64,000 nt of DNA from Micromonospora_J zhanjiangensis (GTDB lineage: Bacteria > Actinomycetota > Actinomycetes > Mycobacteriales > Micromonosporaceae): the NCBI RefSeq assembly GCF_042650605.1, contig NZ_JBHSBN010000007.1:248001-312000 (forward strand), written 5' to 3'. The notes beneath the pieces were generated by a model. It searched no databases and was not told where the DNA came from. It worked only from the letters and a program-made list of their open reading frames with translations. Within the stretch, counting starts at the first letter, position 1. Every line of letters begins with the position of its first letter. A program made the position numbers and the translations under genes. This document shows, one piece after another, positions 1 through 8,028 of the stretch.

Positions 1-509
1 GCCATCCCGGCCAGCGACCCCAGGGCCACCGAACCGGGTGCGCCGCGCAGCCGTACGGCGAAGAAGCTCGGCACCCCGATCACTCCCAGCGCGACCACCA
101 AGGCGATCATGCCGACGGTGCCGAGTTGCTTGGAGGGCGCCGGCTGGGCGGCCATCACCAGCCCGGCGATCCCGCCGAACAACAATGTGAGCAGCCATAC
201 CTCGGCGGCCGGGAGTTTCCACTTCAACAGCAGCACACCGAGCAGCGCGGTCACGCCCAGGCCGGCCGCCACGCTCGCCTGGACCAGGAACAGCGGCAGG
301 TCCCGGCGGGCCAGGAAGGCCAGCGCGAAGCCGAGGAACTGGCAGGTCAGGCCGACCAGGTAGGTGCGGTGGCTGGCCAGTCGCAGCAGCAGGCCGGGGT
401 CGAAGGTGTGGTGGACGGTGGTCCGCGCGGCGGCGACCGACTGGAGCAGGTTGGCGATTCCGTAGCTGACGATCATCGCCGCCAGGAAGCACCAGCCAGA
501 GGACACCAC
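1..509 (-). CDS. Partial polytopic membrane protein, DMT/EamA-like
   Basis: The reverse strand is open from about 509 to the left edge, so only the N-terminal ~169 residues are present and the C-terminus lies outside the window. The product is a chain of hydrophobic segments separated by short basic loops (for example a segment ending in FLARRD, then LPLFLVQASVAAGLGV), which fits a multi-spanning inner-membrane protein of the DMT/EamA general type; no diagnostic motif is visible and no substrate can be named. Two adjacent GTG codons at 509 and 506 are the likely starts, 46 bp after the hisN stop, so it may be the second gene of a hisN operon. A clear Shine-Dalgarno is not seen. Confidence 0.55.
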   Translation of the reverse strand, partial: MVSSGWCFLAAMIVSYGIANLLQSVAAARTTVHHTFDPGLLLRLASHRTYLVGLTCQFLGFALAFLARRDLPLFLVQASVAAGLGVTALLGVLLLKWKLPAAEVWLLTLLFGGIAGLVMAAQPAPSKQLGTVGMIALVVALGVIGVPSFFAVRLRGAPGSVALGSLAGM

Positions 510-555
510 CCGGCGAGAATAGAGGTAGACCGGGTACCCCGCGCGGTCGGCTCGC

Positions 556-1365
556 TCAGGCGGTGGCCGGCCGGGGATCACCCAGCCGGGCGAGCAGGTC
601 GGGGTGCAGCGGTCCGTTGCTGGCCACCGCGTTTTCGCCGGGCCCCGGCCGACCGGCCAGGTCGGTGAAGGTGCCGCCGGCCTCGGTGACGATCGGGATC
701 AGGGCCGCCAGGTCCCACAGCGACAACTCCGGCTCGACCATCGCGTCGACCGCGCCCTCGGCGAGCAGCATGTAGCCGTAGAAGTCGCCGTAGGCCCGGC
801 TGCGCCAGCTGCGCCGGATCAGGTCCAGCATCCCGTCCAGCCGGCCCCGCTCCTCCCAGCCGGTCAGCGAGGAGTAGCAGAGGCTGGCGTCGGCCAGCCG
901 GCGTACCCGGGACACCCGGATCGGGGACGCCGACGTGGGATGCCGGCCGGCGTACGCCCCGTGTCCGGTCGCCGCCCACCAGCGCCGCCCCAGCGCCGGT
1001 GCGGACACCAGCCCCAGCACCGGCCGGTCGTCCTCCAGCAGCGCGATCAGGGTGGCCCAGATCGGTACGCCGCGGACGAAGTTCTTCGTGCCGTCGATCG
1101 GGTCGATCACCCAGCGGCGGGTTCCCCGCCCGGCGGGGGCCGTACCGCCGCCGAACTCCTCCCCGAGCACCCCGTCCCGGGGCCGGGTCCGGGCCAGGGT
1201 GGAGCGGATCGCCTGCTCGACCGCGGTGTCCGCGTCCGTCACCGGGGTCAGGTCGGGTTTCGTGTCGACGTTCAGGTCGAGGGCCCGGAACCGGGTCGTC
1301 GAGATCGAGTCGGCGGTGTCGGCCAGCACGTGGGCCAGGGCCAGGTCGTCTGCGTAGCGAGCCAT
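556..1365 (-). CDS. hisN: Histidinol-phosphatase, inositol monophosphatase family
   Basis: This 269-residue protein is an IMPase-fold phosphatase and, by family, most probably the actinobacterial histidinol-phosphate phosphatase that makes histidinol in histidine biosynthesis. The Mg-binding signatures are intact: GEE at residues 68-70, DPIDGTKNF at 88-96 and WDLA at 217-220 followed by an EAGG turn. I place the start at ATG 1365 (MARYADDLALA), which gives the usual family length. A longer in-frame start at ATG 1419 would overlap the start codon of the divergent DUF2087 gene and is less likely. A cytosolic enzyme; other IMPase substrates such as inositol phosphates cannot be excluded from sequence alone. 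Confidence 0.85.
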   Translation of the reverse strand: MARYADDLALAHVLADTADSISTTRFRALDLNVDTKPDLTPVTDADTAVEQAIRSTLARTRPRDGVLGEEFGGGTAPAGRGTRRWVIDPIDGTKNFVRGVPIWATLIALLEDDRPVLGLVSAPALGRRWWAATGHGAYAGRHPTSASPIRVSRVRRLADASLCYSSLTGWEERGRLDGMLDLIRRSWRSRAYGDFYGYMLLAEGAVDAMVEPELSLWDLAALIPIVTEAGGTFTDLAGRPGPGENAVASNGPLHPDLLARLGDPRPATA

Positions 1366-1417
1366 CGCCTCGAAACGTAGCTGATCGAAGTCCGCGACAC
1401 GCGTAGGGTCTGCCGGC

Positions 1418-1996
1418 ATGACTCCGGAGCAATTCGCCGGCCTGCTCGCCGAGCCCGACCGACTCGCCGCCTTCGCCGCCGTCGTGCTCGGCGCCGACAG
1501 CCCGTCCGAGGTCGGGCGGCGCGCCGGCCTGGGACCCAAGGAGACCGACGCGGCGCTGCGCCGGCTGACGACCGGCGGCCTGGTGACGGCCGTCGACGGC
1601 CGGCTGGTCGCCCGGACCGACGCGGCCAAGACCGCGGTACGGGAGAACGCTCCCGCCCGTGCCGTGGACCCGACGGATCTCGACCCGGACCCGGACCGGG
1701 CGGCCGTGCTGCGCAACTTCATCAGGGACGGCCGGATCGAGCGACTGCCCGCGGCCCAGGGCAAGCGACAGGTGGTGTTGGAGCACGTCGTCGCGGTCTT
1801 CGAACCCGGCGTGCGCTACCCCGAGCGGGAGGTGAACGCCATCCTGCGCGCCTGGTACGACGACCACGCCGCCCTGCGCCGGTACCTGGTCGACGCCGGC
1901 CTGCTGTCCCGCGCCGACGCGCTCTACTGGCGCAGCGGCGGCCCGGTCGACGTCACCGGGCCGACCGAGCGACCGGCCGGCGAGGTCATGCCCTAG
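1418..1996 (+). CDS. DUF2087-domain protein with N-terminal HTH-like region
   Basis: This 192-residue protein starts at ATG 1418, 52 bp from the divergent hisN start. The first ~75 residues form a small helical region with a winged-helix look (AGLGPKETDAALRRLTTGGL). The C-terminal ~80 residues carry the DUF2087 pattern: a KRQVVLEH strand, a YPEREVNAIL helix, and RRYLVDAGLL-SR ending near YWR. DUF2087 proteins are widespread in actinobacteria and often fused to ArsR-type DNA-binding domains, so a transcription regulator is a reasonable inference but the ligand and targets are unknown. Its TAG stop shares a palindromic CTAG with the stop of convergent rsgA. Confidence 0.78.
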   Translation: MTPEQFAGLLAEPDRLAAFAAVVLGADSPSEVGRRAGLGPKETDAALRRLTTGGLVTAVDGRLVARTDAAKTAVRENAPARAVDPTDLDPDPDRAAVLRNFIRDGRIERLPAAQGKRQVVLEHVVAVFEPGVRYPEREVNAILRAWYDDHAALRRYLVDAGLLSRADALYWRSGGPVDVTGPTERPAGEVMP

Positions 1997-3042
1997 GACT
2001 GGTCCAGGTCGCCGGAGCGGGAGGCGAGCAGCCGGCGGTACGAGGCCAGCCGGCGTACGTCCGCGTTGCCGGCGGCCACCCAGGCGTCCAGCCGGCAGTC
2101 GCCCTCGGCCGTCGTGTGCTCGCAGTTGGGCGGGCACTCGACGGTGCCGGGCACCAGGTCGGGGAAGCCGTGCAGCAGGCTCTCGGCCGACACGTGGGCC
2201 AGCCCGAAGCTGCGTACCCCGGGGGTGTCGACGATCCAGCCCGGCCCGGCCGACCCGGTCAGGTCCGGGGGCAGCCGCAGCGCGACGGCGCTGGTCGAGG
2301 TGTGCCGCCCCCGGCCGATCGCGCTGACCACACCGACCGCCCGGTCGGCGTCCGGGACCAGCCGGTTCACCAGCGTCGACTTGCCCACCCCGGAGTGGCC
2401 GACCAGCACCGAGACGCGCCCGTCGAGGAACCGGCGCAGCTCGGCGAGGTCGGCGTCCGGACGGGTGAGCACGTGCGGCAGGTCCAGCTCGGCGTAGTAG
2501 TCGAGCACCTCGTCCGGCGCGGCCAGGTCGGCCTTGGTGAGGCAGAGCAGCGGTTCGATCCCGGCGTCGTACGCCGCCACCAGGCACCGGTCGATGAACC
2601 CGGTCCGCGGCGGCGGGTCGGTCAGCGAGCTGACGATGACGAGCTGGTCGGCGTTGGCCACCACCACCCGCTCCAGCCGGCCCTCGGCGGTGTTCTCGTC
2701 GTCGTCGGCCGTCCGGCGCAGCACCGAGCCGCGGTCGCCGATCCGGACGATCCGGGCCAGCGCCCCGTCGGCGCCCGAGGTGTCGCCCACCAGGGCCACC
2801 CGGTCGCCGACCACCACCGACCGGCGGCCGAGTTCCCGGGCCCGCATCGCGGTGACCAGCCGGTCCGCCGGGTCGTCGGCGGAGTCGGTCAGCACGCAGG
2901 TGTAGCGGCCCCGGTCGACCGCCACCACGAAGCCCTCGACCGCGTCCGTGTGCCGCGGCCGGGTACGGGTCCGCGGGCGCGACGAACGACCGGGTCGTAC
3001 CCGGACGTCCTCCTCGTCGTATTCCCGTCGCCTGCCTGCCAG
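1993..3042 (-). CDS. rsgA: Ribosome small-subunit-dependent GTPase RsgA, probable CTG start
   Basis: RsgA is a circularly permuted GTPase that checks 30S subunit maturation. The permuted order is visible: G4 TKAD (residues 169-172 of the long form), then the P-loop GHSGVGKST (215-223), then the G3-like DTPG, and a C-terminal zinc motif of Cys-Cys-His-Cys (CPPNCEH then EGDC). The first ATG/GTG-type start at 2928 would remove a conserved basic segment (DEEDVRVRPGR, then RPRTRTRPRH) that is in frame upstream and resembles the N-terminus of other actinobacterial RsgA proteins. Between that segment and the in-frame TAG at 3054 the only start-like codon is CTG 3042, with a GGTAGGGGG-type ribosome site 5-6 nt before it. 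The gene follows aroA by 25 bp, so the two are probably co-transcribed. Confidence 0.85.
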   Translation of the reverse strand: MAGRRREYDEEDVRVRPGRSSRPRTRTRPRHTDAVEGFVVAVDRGRYTCVLTDSADDPADRLVTAMRARELGRRSVVVGDRVALVGDTSGADGALARIVRIGDRGSVLRRTADDDENTAEGRLERVVVANADQLVIVSSLTDPPPRTGFIDRCLVAAYDAGIEPLLCLTKADLAAPDEVLDYYAELDLPHVLTRPDADLAELRRFLDGRVSVLVGHSGVGKSTLVNRLVPDADRAVGVVSAIGRGRHTSTSAVALRLPPDLTGSAGPGWIVDTPGVRSFGLAHVSAESLLHGFPDLVPGTVECPPNCEHTTAEGDCRLDAWVAAGNADVRRLASYRRLLASRSGDLDQS

Positions 3043-3067
3043 CGCCGCCCCCTACCGTCGTGGGTGG

Positions 3068-4369
3068 TCAGCTCCCGCCGTCCACCATCGCTGACCATAG
3101 TGCCGGGAACTCGGGCAGGGTCTTGGCGGTACACGCGACGTCCTCGAGTTCGATGCCGGGGACGACCAGCCCGATCACCGCGGCGGCGTGCGCCATCCGG
3201 TGGTCGTCGTAGGTCTTGAAGACGCCGCCGCGCAGCGGTCGGGGCCGGATCTCCAGCCCGTCGGGGGACTCGATGACGTCGGCGCCCAGCGCGGTCAGCT
3301 CGCGGGCCAGGGCGGCCAGTCGGTCGGTCTCGTGGCCCCGGATGTGCGCGACCCCGTACAGCCGGGACGGCGAGTCGGCCAGCGTGGCGAGCGCGGCCAG
3401 CACCGGGGTCAGCTCGCCGACCTCGGACAGGTCGGCGGCCAACCCGTGCACCACCCCGGAGCCGCGGACGGTCAACCCGTCGGTGCCGAGGGTCACCTCG
3501 CCGCCCATCTCGTGCAGCAGGGCGCGCAGCCGGTCGACCGGCTGCGCGCTGCTGCGCGGCCAGCCGAGCAGGGTGACCTCGCCGCCGGTGACCAGGGCGG
3601 CGGCGAAGAACGGCGCCGCGCCGGACAGGTCCGGCTCGATGTCCCAGCCCCGGCCGGTGAGCCGGCCCGGTTCGACCGCCCAGACGTCCGGGGTGCTGTC
3701 GTCCACCCCGGCGCCGGCGGCGCGCAGCATCTGGACGGTCATCCGCAGGTGCGGCGCGGACGGCACCGGCGGGCCGACGTGCCGGACCAGCACCCCCCGG
3801 TCGAAGCGGGGGGCGGCCAGCAGCAGCCCGGAGACGAGCTGGCTGGACGCCGACGCGTCGACCACCACCTCGCCGCCCTCGACACCGCCCCGGCCGCGCA
3901 CGGTGAGCGGGAGGAAGCCGCCCGGGGCGGCGTCGACGCGTACCCCGAGGGAGCGCAGCGCCCCGATCAGCGGGGCCAGCGGACGGACCCGGGCGTGCGG
4001 GTCGCCGTCGAAGGCGGCCGGACCGTCGGCCAGCGCGGCCACCGGTGGCAGGAAGCGCATCACCGTCCCGGCCAGGCCGACGTCGATGGTGGCCGGGCCC
4101 TCCAGCGGACGCGGCCGGACCAGCCACCGCTCGTCATCCACTGTGGAGACGTGGGCGCCCAGCGTGCGCAGCCCGGCGGCCATCAGCTCGGTGTCCCGGG
4201 CGCGCAGCGGCCGGGACAGGGTGGACGGCCCGGCGGCGATCGCGCTCAGCACGAGGGCCCGGGCGGTCATCGACTTCGAGCCGGGCAGCCGGACGGTCGA
4301 CCGGACCGGGCCGGCGGCGGCCGGCGCGATCCACGGTTGCGGCGGGTTCTTGGCGGTCAGGTTCACCAC
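3068..4369 (-). CDS. aroA: 3-phosphoshikimate 1-carboxyvinyltransferase (EPSP synthase)
   Basis: EPSP synthase joins phosphoenolpyruvate to shikimate-3-phosphate in chorismate biosynthesis. The 433-residue length is typical. Family signatures are present: PGSKSMTARAL near the N-terminus (shikimate-phosphate binding), the GLAGTVMRF loop, the DASASSQLVSGLLLAAP segment, RGHETDRLAAL, and DDHRMAHAAA near the C-terminus. The reading frame stays open far upstream, but conservation begins at VNLTAKNPPQPW, so one of the adjacent GTG codons at 4369 or 4366 is the start. It is the first gene of a unit continuing into rsgA. Cytosolic enzyme. Confidence 0.92.
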   Translation of the reverse strand: MVNLTAKNPPQPWIAPAAAGPVRSTVRLPGSKSMTARALVLSAIAAGPSTLSRPLRARDTELMAAGLRTLGAHVSTVDDERWLVRPRPLEGPATIDVGLAGTVMRFLPPVAALADGPAAFDGDPHARVRPLAPLIGALRSLGVRVDAAPGGFLPLTVRGRGGVEGGEVVVDASASSQLVSGLLLAAPRFDRGVLVRHVGPPVPSAPHLRMTVQMLRAAGAGVDDSTPDVWAVEPGRLTGRGWDIEPDLSGAAPFFAAALVTGGEVTLLGWPRSSAQPVDRLRALLHEMGGEVTLGTDGLTVRGSGVVHGLAADLSEVGELTPVLAALATLADSPSRLYGVAHIRGHETDRLAALARELTALGADVIESPDGLEIRPRPLRGGVFKTYDDHRMAHAAAVIGLVVPGIELEDVACTAKTLPEFPALWSAMVDGGS

Positions 4370-4502
4370 GGGTACATTCTGCCGCCCCGCGCCGACGAAG
4401 GGTGATCGCCGGCGGCGCCCTCCCGCCTGACGGGACATCGGCGGGCGGCCGACGGGAAGGCGCGGGCAGCGCCGGGACGTCCGGCGCGCTAGCGTGGGCG
4501 CC

Positions 4503-5252
4503 ATGTGCGGACGGTACGCGACCACTCGCAGTGCGGCGGATCTCAGTGCGCTGTTCGAATCGTCCGACGAGACCGGCGGCCGACTGGTGGCCGACTTCAA
4601 CGTCGCTCCCACCGATCCGGTGCCGATGGTACGGAATTCGCAGGTCGACGGGCGGATGTTGACGGTGGCCCGATGGGGATTGGTGCCCTCCTGGGCGAGG
4701 GATTCCCGGGGCGCCGCGAGGATGATCAATGCGCGGGCCGAAACCGTTGCCACCGGCAAGGCTTTTGCCGCCTCGTTCGCCCGGCGCCGGTGTCTCATTC
4801 CGGCCGACGGCTGGTACGAATGGGTCCGCCGGGACGGCGCTGGAAAGCAGCCGTACTTCATGACCCCGGTCGATGGAAGCGTGCTGGCATTCGCCGGTCT
4901 GTGGTCGGTCTGGTCGCCGCCGGACCGGGCGTCCGGCGCTGCCGAGTCGGCTGATCCCCTGGTCAGCTGCGCGGTGCTCACCACCGCGGCACGGGGTGAT
5001 CTGGCCCTGGTGCACGACCGGATGCCGTTGCTGCTGCCGGCGGAGCGCTGGCCGGATTGGTTGGCCGGCGGCGGTGATCCGGCCCGACTGCTGACTCCAC
5101 CCGGTGACGAACTGTTGACCGAAATCGAAATCCGGCCGGTCGGCCCATCGGTCGGTGACGTTCGTAACGACGGCCCCGATCTGGTCGTCCGGGTGCCCGC
5201 TCCGCCGTTGGCCGCACCGGCCACCGAGACGGTCGAACTGACGCTTTTCTGA
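4503..5252 (+). CDS. SRAP/HMCES (YedK) abasic-site DNA-protein crosslink protein
   Basis: SRAP-domain proteins form a covalent link with abasic sites in single-stranded DNA through the N-terminal cysteine exposed when Met1 is removed. Here the protein starts MCGRY, so I choose ATG 4503; an in-frame GTG at 4494 would bury Cys2 and is rejected. Other family residues are visible: FNVAPTDPVP with the catalytic Asn, WGLVPSWA, MINARAETV with the Glu, RRRCLIPADGWYEW, and the late His in VHDRMPLLL. Length 249 residues, standard for bacterial members. The gene is divergent from aroA. Its base composition is slightly less GC-rich than its neighbours. No LexA-type box is seen upstream. Confidence 0.9.
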   Translation: MCGRYATTRSAADLSALFESSDETGGRLVADFNVAPTDPVPMVRNSQVDGRMLTVARWGLVPSWARDSRGAARMINARAETVATGKAFAASFARRRCLIPADGWYEWVRRDGAGKQPYFMTPVDGSVLAFAGLWSVWSPPDRASGAAESADPLVSCAVLTTAARGDLALVHDRMPLLLPAERWPDWLAGGGDPARLLTPPGDELLTEIEIRPVGPSVGDVRNDGPDLVVRVPAPPLAAPATETVELTLF

Positions 5253-5338
5253 CCGCGTACCGCCCCATTGTCGCGTACGGATTGGACGGGCTTGGGGCGA
5301 AACGTCGCAAGCAATTCCGGCAGGTTTGCCGCAACCAC

Positions 5339-5368
5339 TTGTCTGCCCGCGCGTGTATGCGATAGAAC
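5339..5368 (+). promoter_or_regulatory. Possible promoter of the WhiB-like gene
   Basis: In the 197-bp AT-richer gap before the WhiB-like gene, TTGTCT (5339-5344) and TAGAAC (5363-5368) are separated by 18 bp, each matching four of six consensus positions for a housekeeping sigma. It lies about 80 bp upstream of the start codon. This is a pattern match only. Confidence 0.3.
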
Positions 5369-5449
5369 ACAGCGCCGGCACTGGGCATCGATTCGCACTG
5401 GGCGATTGACTGCCGCCGATCATGCCGGTCCCACGGGGGAGGTGGGTTG

Positions 5450-5845
5450 ATGACACGGGCGCGGATGCCACGCCCGCACGAGGTCGCCGCGGCACAGCGG
5501 GACCCGAGGCTGCTGCGAGCAGTCAGCGAACGGCAACAGGACGACGCATGGCGTACCCGGGGGGCGTGCCAGAGCGTGGACCCGGAGACATTCTTTCCGG
5601 CACCGAACGAACCGGCCGACTCGGCGGTCGCCCTGTGTCGCACCTGCGACGTACAGGGTTCCTGCCTCGCCTGGGCGCTGGAGGTGGGTGACTGCCACGG
5701 GGTCTGGGGCGGCACCACACCCCGGGAACGCCGAGCGATGTTGGTGGCCTGGCGCGGTCAGGTGGAACGGGACCCGGACGCCGCGGACGAACCCGGCCCG
5801 CCGGTCCGGGACCGGTTGCTGACCCTGGTCCCGTCGCGCCGCTGA
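5450..5845 (+). CDS. WhiB-family iron-sulfur transcription regulator
   Basis: WhiB-like proteins hold a redox- or NO-sensitive 4Fe-4S cluster and usually act by binding the principal sigma factor. The four cluster cysteines are C40, C63, C66 and C72 (RGAC, then CRTC, then GSC), followed by the G[VI]WGG turn GVWGG at 84-88 and a basic TPRERRAM helix. The protein has 131 residues, with a longer basic N-terminus than WhiB1 and an extra Cys82. It does not carry a WhiB7-type AT-hook, so I do not assign it to a named subclass. ATG 5450 is preceded by GGGGGAGG. It stands alone between HMCES and a hydrolase gene, all on the same strand. Confidence 0.87.
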   Translation: MTRARMPRPHEVAAAQRDPRLLRAVSERQQDDAWRTRGACQSVDPETFFPAPNEPADSAVALCRTCDVQGSCLAWALEVGDCHGVWGGTTPRERRAMLVAWRGQVERDPDAADEPGPPVRDRLLTLVPSRR

Positions 5846-5893
5846 CCGCCCGGCCGGCCCGTCGGTGGGCACCCGGGACGGCACAATGGCCGG

Positions 5894-6508
5894 GTGCGCA
5901 GTGGCGAACGGCGGGTGCGGACCCCGCGTGGGCCCGCCCGGCTCTCCGTCGACGTGCCGGCCGGTCGGCCGGTGAGCCTGCTCGTGCTCGGCCACGGCGC
6001 CGGCGGTGACGTCGACGCGCCGGACCTGGTCGCGGTCCGGGACGCGGTGCTGGCCGCCCGGGTGCTGGTGTGCCGGGTGACCCAGCCCTACCGGCTGGCC
6101 GGGCGGCGGGCACCCGCCCCGGCCGGTCAGCTGGACGAGGCGTGGTCGGTGGCGGTCGGCGCGCTCCGGGCCGAGCTGCCGGACCCGCCGCTGGTGGTCG
6201 GCGGGCGGTCCAGCGGGGCCCGGGTGGCGTGCCGCACCGCGGCTACGGTCGGCGCGGCCGGGATCGTGGCGCTGGCCTTTCCGGTGCACCCGCCCGGCCG
6301 GCCGGAGCGCTCCCGGATCGGTGAACTCGACACCGGCTTGCCGACGCTGGCGGTGAGCGGCGACCGGGACCCGTTCGGCGTGCCGCCGGCCGGGCCGGAC
6401 CGGCGGGTCGAGGTGCTCCCGGGCCAGCGGCACGACCTGCGGGGCGATCCGGCGGCCGTGGCCGACGCCGTCCTGGGCTGGTTGCGGGCCGCCGGCTGGG
6501 CGGCCTGA
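5894..6508 (+). CDS. Small alpha/beta-hydrolase (KANL3/TEX30-like)
   Basis: A 204-residue single-domain hydrolase starting at GTG 5894. The fold markers are an oxyanion loop GHGAGG near residue 35, a nucleophile elbow GGRSSGAR near residue 104, an acid in SGDRDPFG and a terminal catalytic His in GQRHDL. This arrangement matches the short actinobacterial alpha/beta-hydrolases related to the KANL3/TEX30 family; the substrate is unknown. There is no signal peptide, so it should be cytosolic. It follows the WhiB-like gene by 48 bp and could be part of its transcription unit. Confidence 0.75.
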   Translation: MRSGERRVRTPRGPARLSVDVPAGRPVSLLVLGHGAGGDVDAPDLVAVRDAVLAARVLVCRVTQPYRLAGRRAPAPAGQLDEAWSVAVGALRAELPDPPLVVGGRSSGARVACRTAATVGAAGIVALAFPVHPPGRPERSRIGELDTGLPTLAVSGDRDPFGVPPAGPDRRVEVLPGQRHDLRGDPAAVADAVLGWLRAAGWAA

Positions 6509-6687
6509 CCACCCCGGTACGCCGTTTCCCGTCGGCACGGTTGTCGTTGCATCTCATGATGTCGGGCGCCCGTACGGTGCCCGGTGTCGTCCTCCCAGGC
6601 CCTTCCTGGTCCCAGCGGTGGGTTCGTGCCATGGCGTCCCAGTGGTGGTTTCGCGCCGACGGCCGGGACCAGGGATGGGGCGATCTC

Positions 6688-6714
6688 GGAATTCCCCGTG
6701 CCGCGCCCGGCGTT
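6688..6714 (+). promoter_or_regulatory. Predicted SigR-type promoter for sigR (autoregulatory)
   Basis: GGAAT at 6688-6692 and GTT at 6712-6714 are separated by 19 bp, which matches the SigR/SigH-class promoter pattern GGAAT-N18/19-GTT. It lies 38 bp before the long-form start GTG 6753 of sigR. In Streptomyces, sigR has a self-activated promoter that yields an N-terminally extended isoform; the position here implies the same design. Inference from pattern and position. Confidence 0.6.
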
Positions 6715-6752
6715 ACACCAGCCGGAAGCCGTCTAACGAGGGAGTTGACCCG

Positions 6753-7664
6753 GTGCCCACCGAAACCCGCAGCCCGGAGCGCGCTGAGCGCGAGTCCCGG
6801 CTGCACCGGTTGTTACGCGGACCGGAATGGCCGACCGCCCGACCGTCGGCGCAGCCGTCGGTGGTGAGCATCGGCACACCGACCGGAAGTGGATCTGCCG
6901 ACCGCGCATTGCGCGTATCCTCATCGGGACAGTGGACTGGCACCGCGGCGTCGCCGGCGCCGGCGGCGCCCAGGGTGGGCAAGTCCCGGCGTCGCCCCGC
7001 CACGCGCGAGCGCCTCCGGGACACGCCGTCGAGCCGAGGGGACGCGCGGTTGACACGACCGGAGAAGACCGACGAGCGACGAGCGCGGTTCGAGCGGGAC
7101 GCGCTGCCCTTCGTCGACCAGCTGTACGCCGCGGCGCTCCGGATGACGCGTAACCCCGCCGACGCGGAGGACCTGGTCCAGGAGACGTACCTGAAGGCGT
7201 TCGCCGCCTTCCACCAGTTCGAAGAGGGCACCAACCTCAAGGCCTGGCTCTACCGGATCCTGACCAACACGTACATCAACTCCTACCGCAAGCGGCAGCG
7301 GCAGCCGGTGCAGGCGCCCACCGAGGAGATCACCGACTGGCAGCTCGCCGAGGCCGAGTCGCACACCTCCAGCGGGCTGCGGTCGGCCGAGACCGAGGCG
7401 CTGGACCGGTTGCCGGACAGCGACGTCAAGGAGGCGCTGCAGGCGCTGCCGGAGGAGTTCCGGCTGGCCGTCTACCTCACCGACGTCGAGGGCTTCTCCT
7501 ACAAGGAGGTGGCCGACATCATGGGCACGCCGATCGGTACCGTGATGTCCCGGCTGCACCGTGGTCGTCGGAACCTGCGCAAGCTGCTCGAGCAGTACGC
7601 CGTCGAGCGCGGGTTCAGCGCCGCCCAGCCCAGCAAGCAGACCGCGACCAGTGGGGAGAGGTGA
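6753..7664 (+). CDS. sigR: ECF sigma factor SigR/SigH (thiol-oxidative stress)
   Basis: ECF sigma factor of the SigR class, which directs the disulfide-stress regulon when its anti-sigma factor RsrA is oxidised. Core regions are clear: sigma-2 (RFERDALPFVDQLYAAAL, DAEDLVQETYLKAF, NLKAWLYRILTN) and sigma-4 (ALPEEFRLAVYL, YKEVADIMGTPIGTVMSRLH). Two in-frame starts are plausible. GTG 6753 with a GAGGGA site gives 303 residues including an unstructured basic/Ser-Pro-rich extension; TTG 7050 after a GAGGGG gives 204 residues close to the classical SigR start. The annotated span is the long form. The stop overlaps rsrA by GTGA, so the pair is translationally coupled. Confidence 0.87.
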   Translation: MPTETRSPERAERESRLHRLLRGPEWPTARPSAQPSVVSIGTPTGSGSADRALRVSSSGQWTGTAASPAPAAPRVGKSRRRPATRERLRDTPSSRGDARLTRPEKTDERRARFERDALPFVDQLYAAALRMTRNPADAEDLVQETYLKAFAAFHQFEEGTNLKAWLYRILTNTYINSYRKRQRQPVQAPTEEITDWQLAEAESHTSSGLRSAETEALDRLPDSDVKEALQALPEEFRLAVYLTDVEGFSYKEVADIMGTPIGTVMSRLHRGRRNLRKLLEQYAVERGFSAAQPSKQTATSGER

Positions 7665-7954
7665 GCGACGTGAGTTGCGGAGAACCCCACGAGACCGACT
7701 GCCGCGAGGTCCTCGCCGAGGTCTACCTCTATCTCGACCTGGAGTGCGGTGACGAGCGCCGGCTGCTGATCCGGGAACACCTCGACGAGTGCTCGCCCTG
7801 CCTGCGCGAGTACGGCATCGAGAAGGAGGTCAAGGCGCTGGTCGCCCGCTGCTGCGGGAACGAGACCGCGCCGGCCGAGCTGCGCGAGCGGCTCCGGCTG
7901 CGGCTCAGCGAGCTGGTGGTCGAGGCCGAGACCCGGGAGTACCTGCCCGACTGA
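7661..7954 (+). CDS. rsrA: Zinc anti-sigma factor RsrA
   Basis: RsrA-type ZAS protein, 97 residues, that holds SigR inactive under reducing conditions. The redox zinc motif is H40-x3-C44-x2-C47 (REHLDECSPC), with the conserved upstream C14 in the DCRE segment as the third cysteine usually involved in disulfide formation, and extra cysteines C29, C64 and C65. Start GTG 7661 overlaps the sigR stop by four bases, the usual arrangement that keeps sigma and anti-sigma stoichiometry. Together with the SigR-like promoter upstream this forms a self-activating, oxidation-released circuit. Confidence 0.92.
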   Translation: MSDVSCGEPHETDCREVLAEVYLYLDLECGDERRLLIREHLDECSPCLREYGIEKEVKALVARCCGNETAPAELRERLRLRLSELVVEAETREYLPD

Positions 7955-7970
7955 GGTTCACTGAACCACT

Positions 7971-8017
7971 GACCGACCCGGTCCGGTGTCCACCCGTGGG
8001 TGTCGACCGGGCCGGTC
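7971..8017. terminator. Bidirectional hairpin terminator between rsrA and bL37 genes
   Basis: Arms 7971-7983 and 8005-8017 pair over 13 bp with one mismatch, and a smaller CACCC/GGGTG dyad sits in the loop. It lies between two convergent genes, so it can serve both. No U-tract, as is common in this genome. Confidence 0.55.
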
Positions 8018-8028
8018 GGCGGTGGTGA

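Noticed and set aside
4494..4502. Upstream GTG start for the HMCES gene
   Set aside because: It would place three residues before the catalytic cysteine, which must become the N-terminal residue.
4370..4502. LexA/SOS box before the DNA-damage-related HMCES gene
   Set aside because: No GAAC-N4/5-GTTC-type site is found in the gap.
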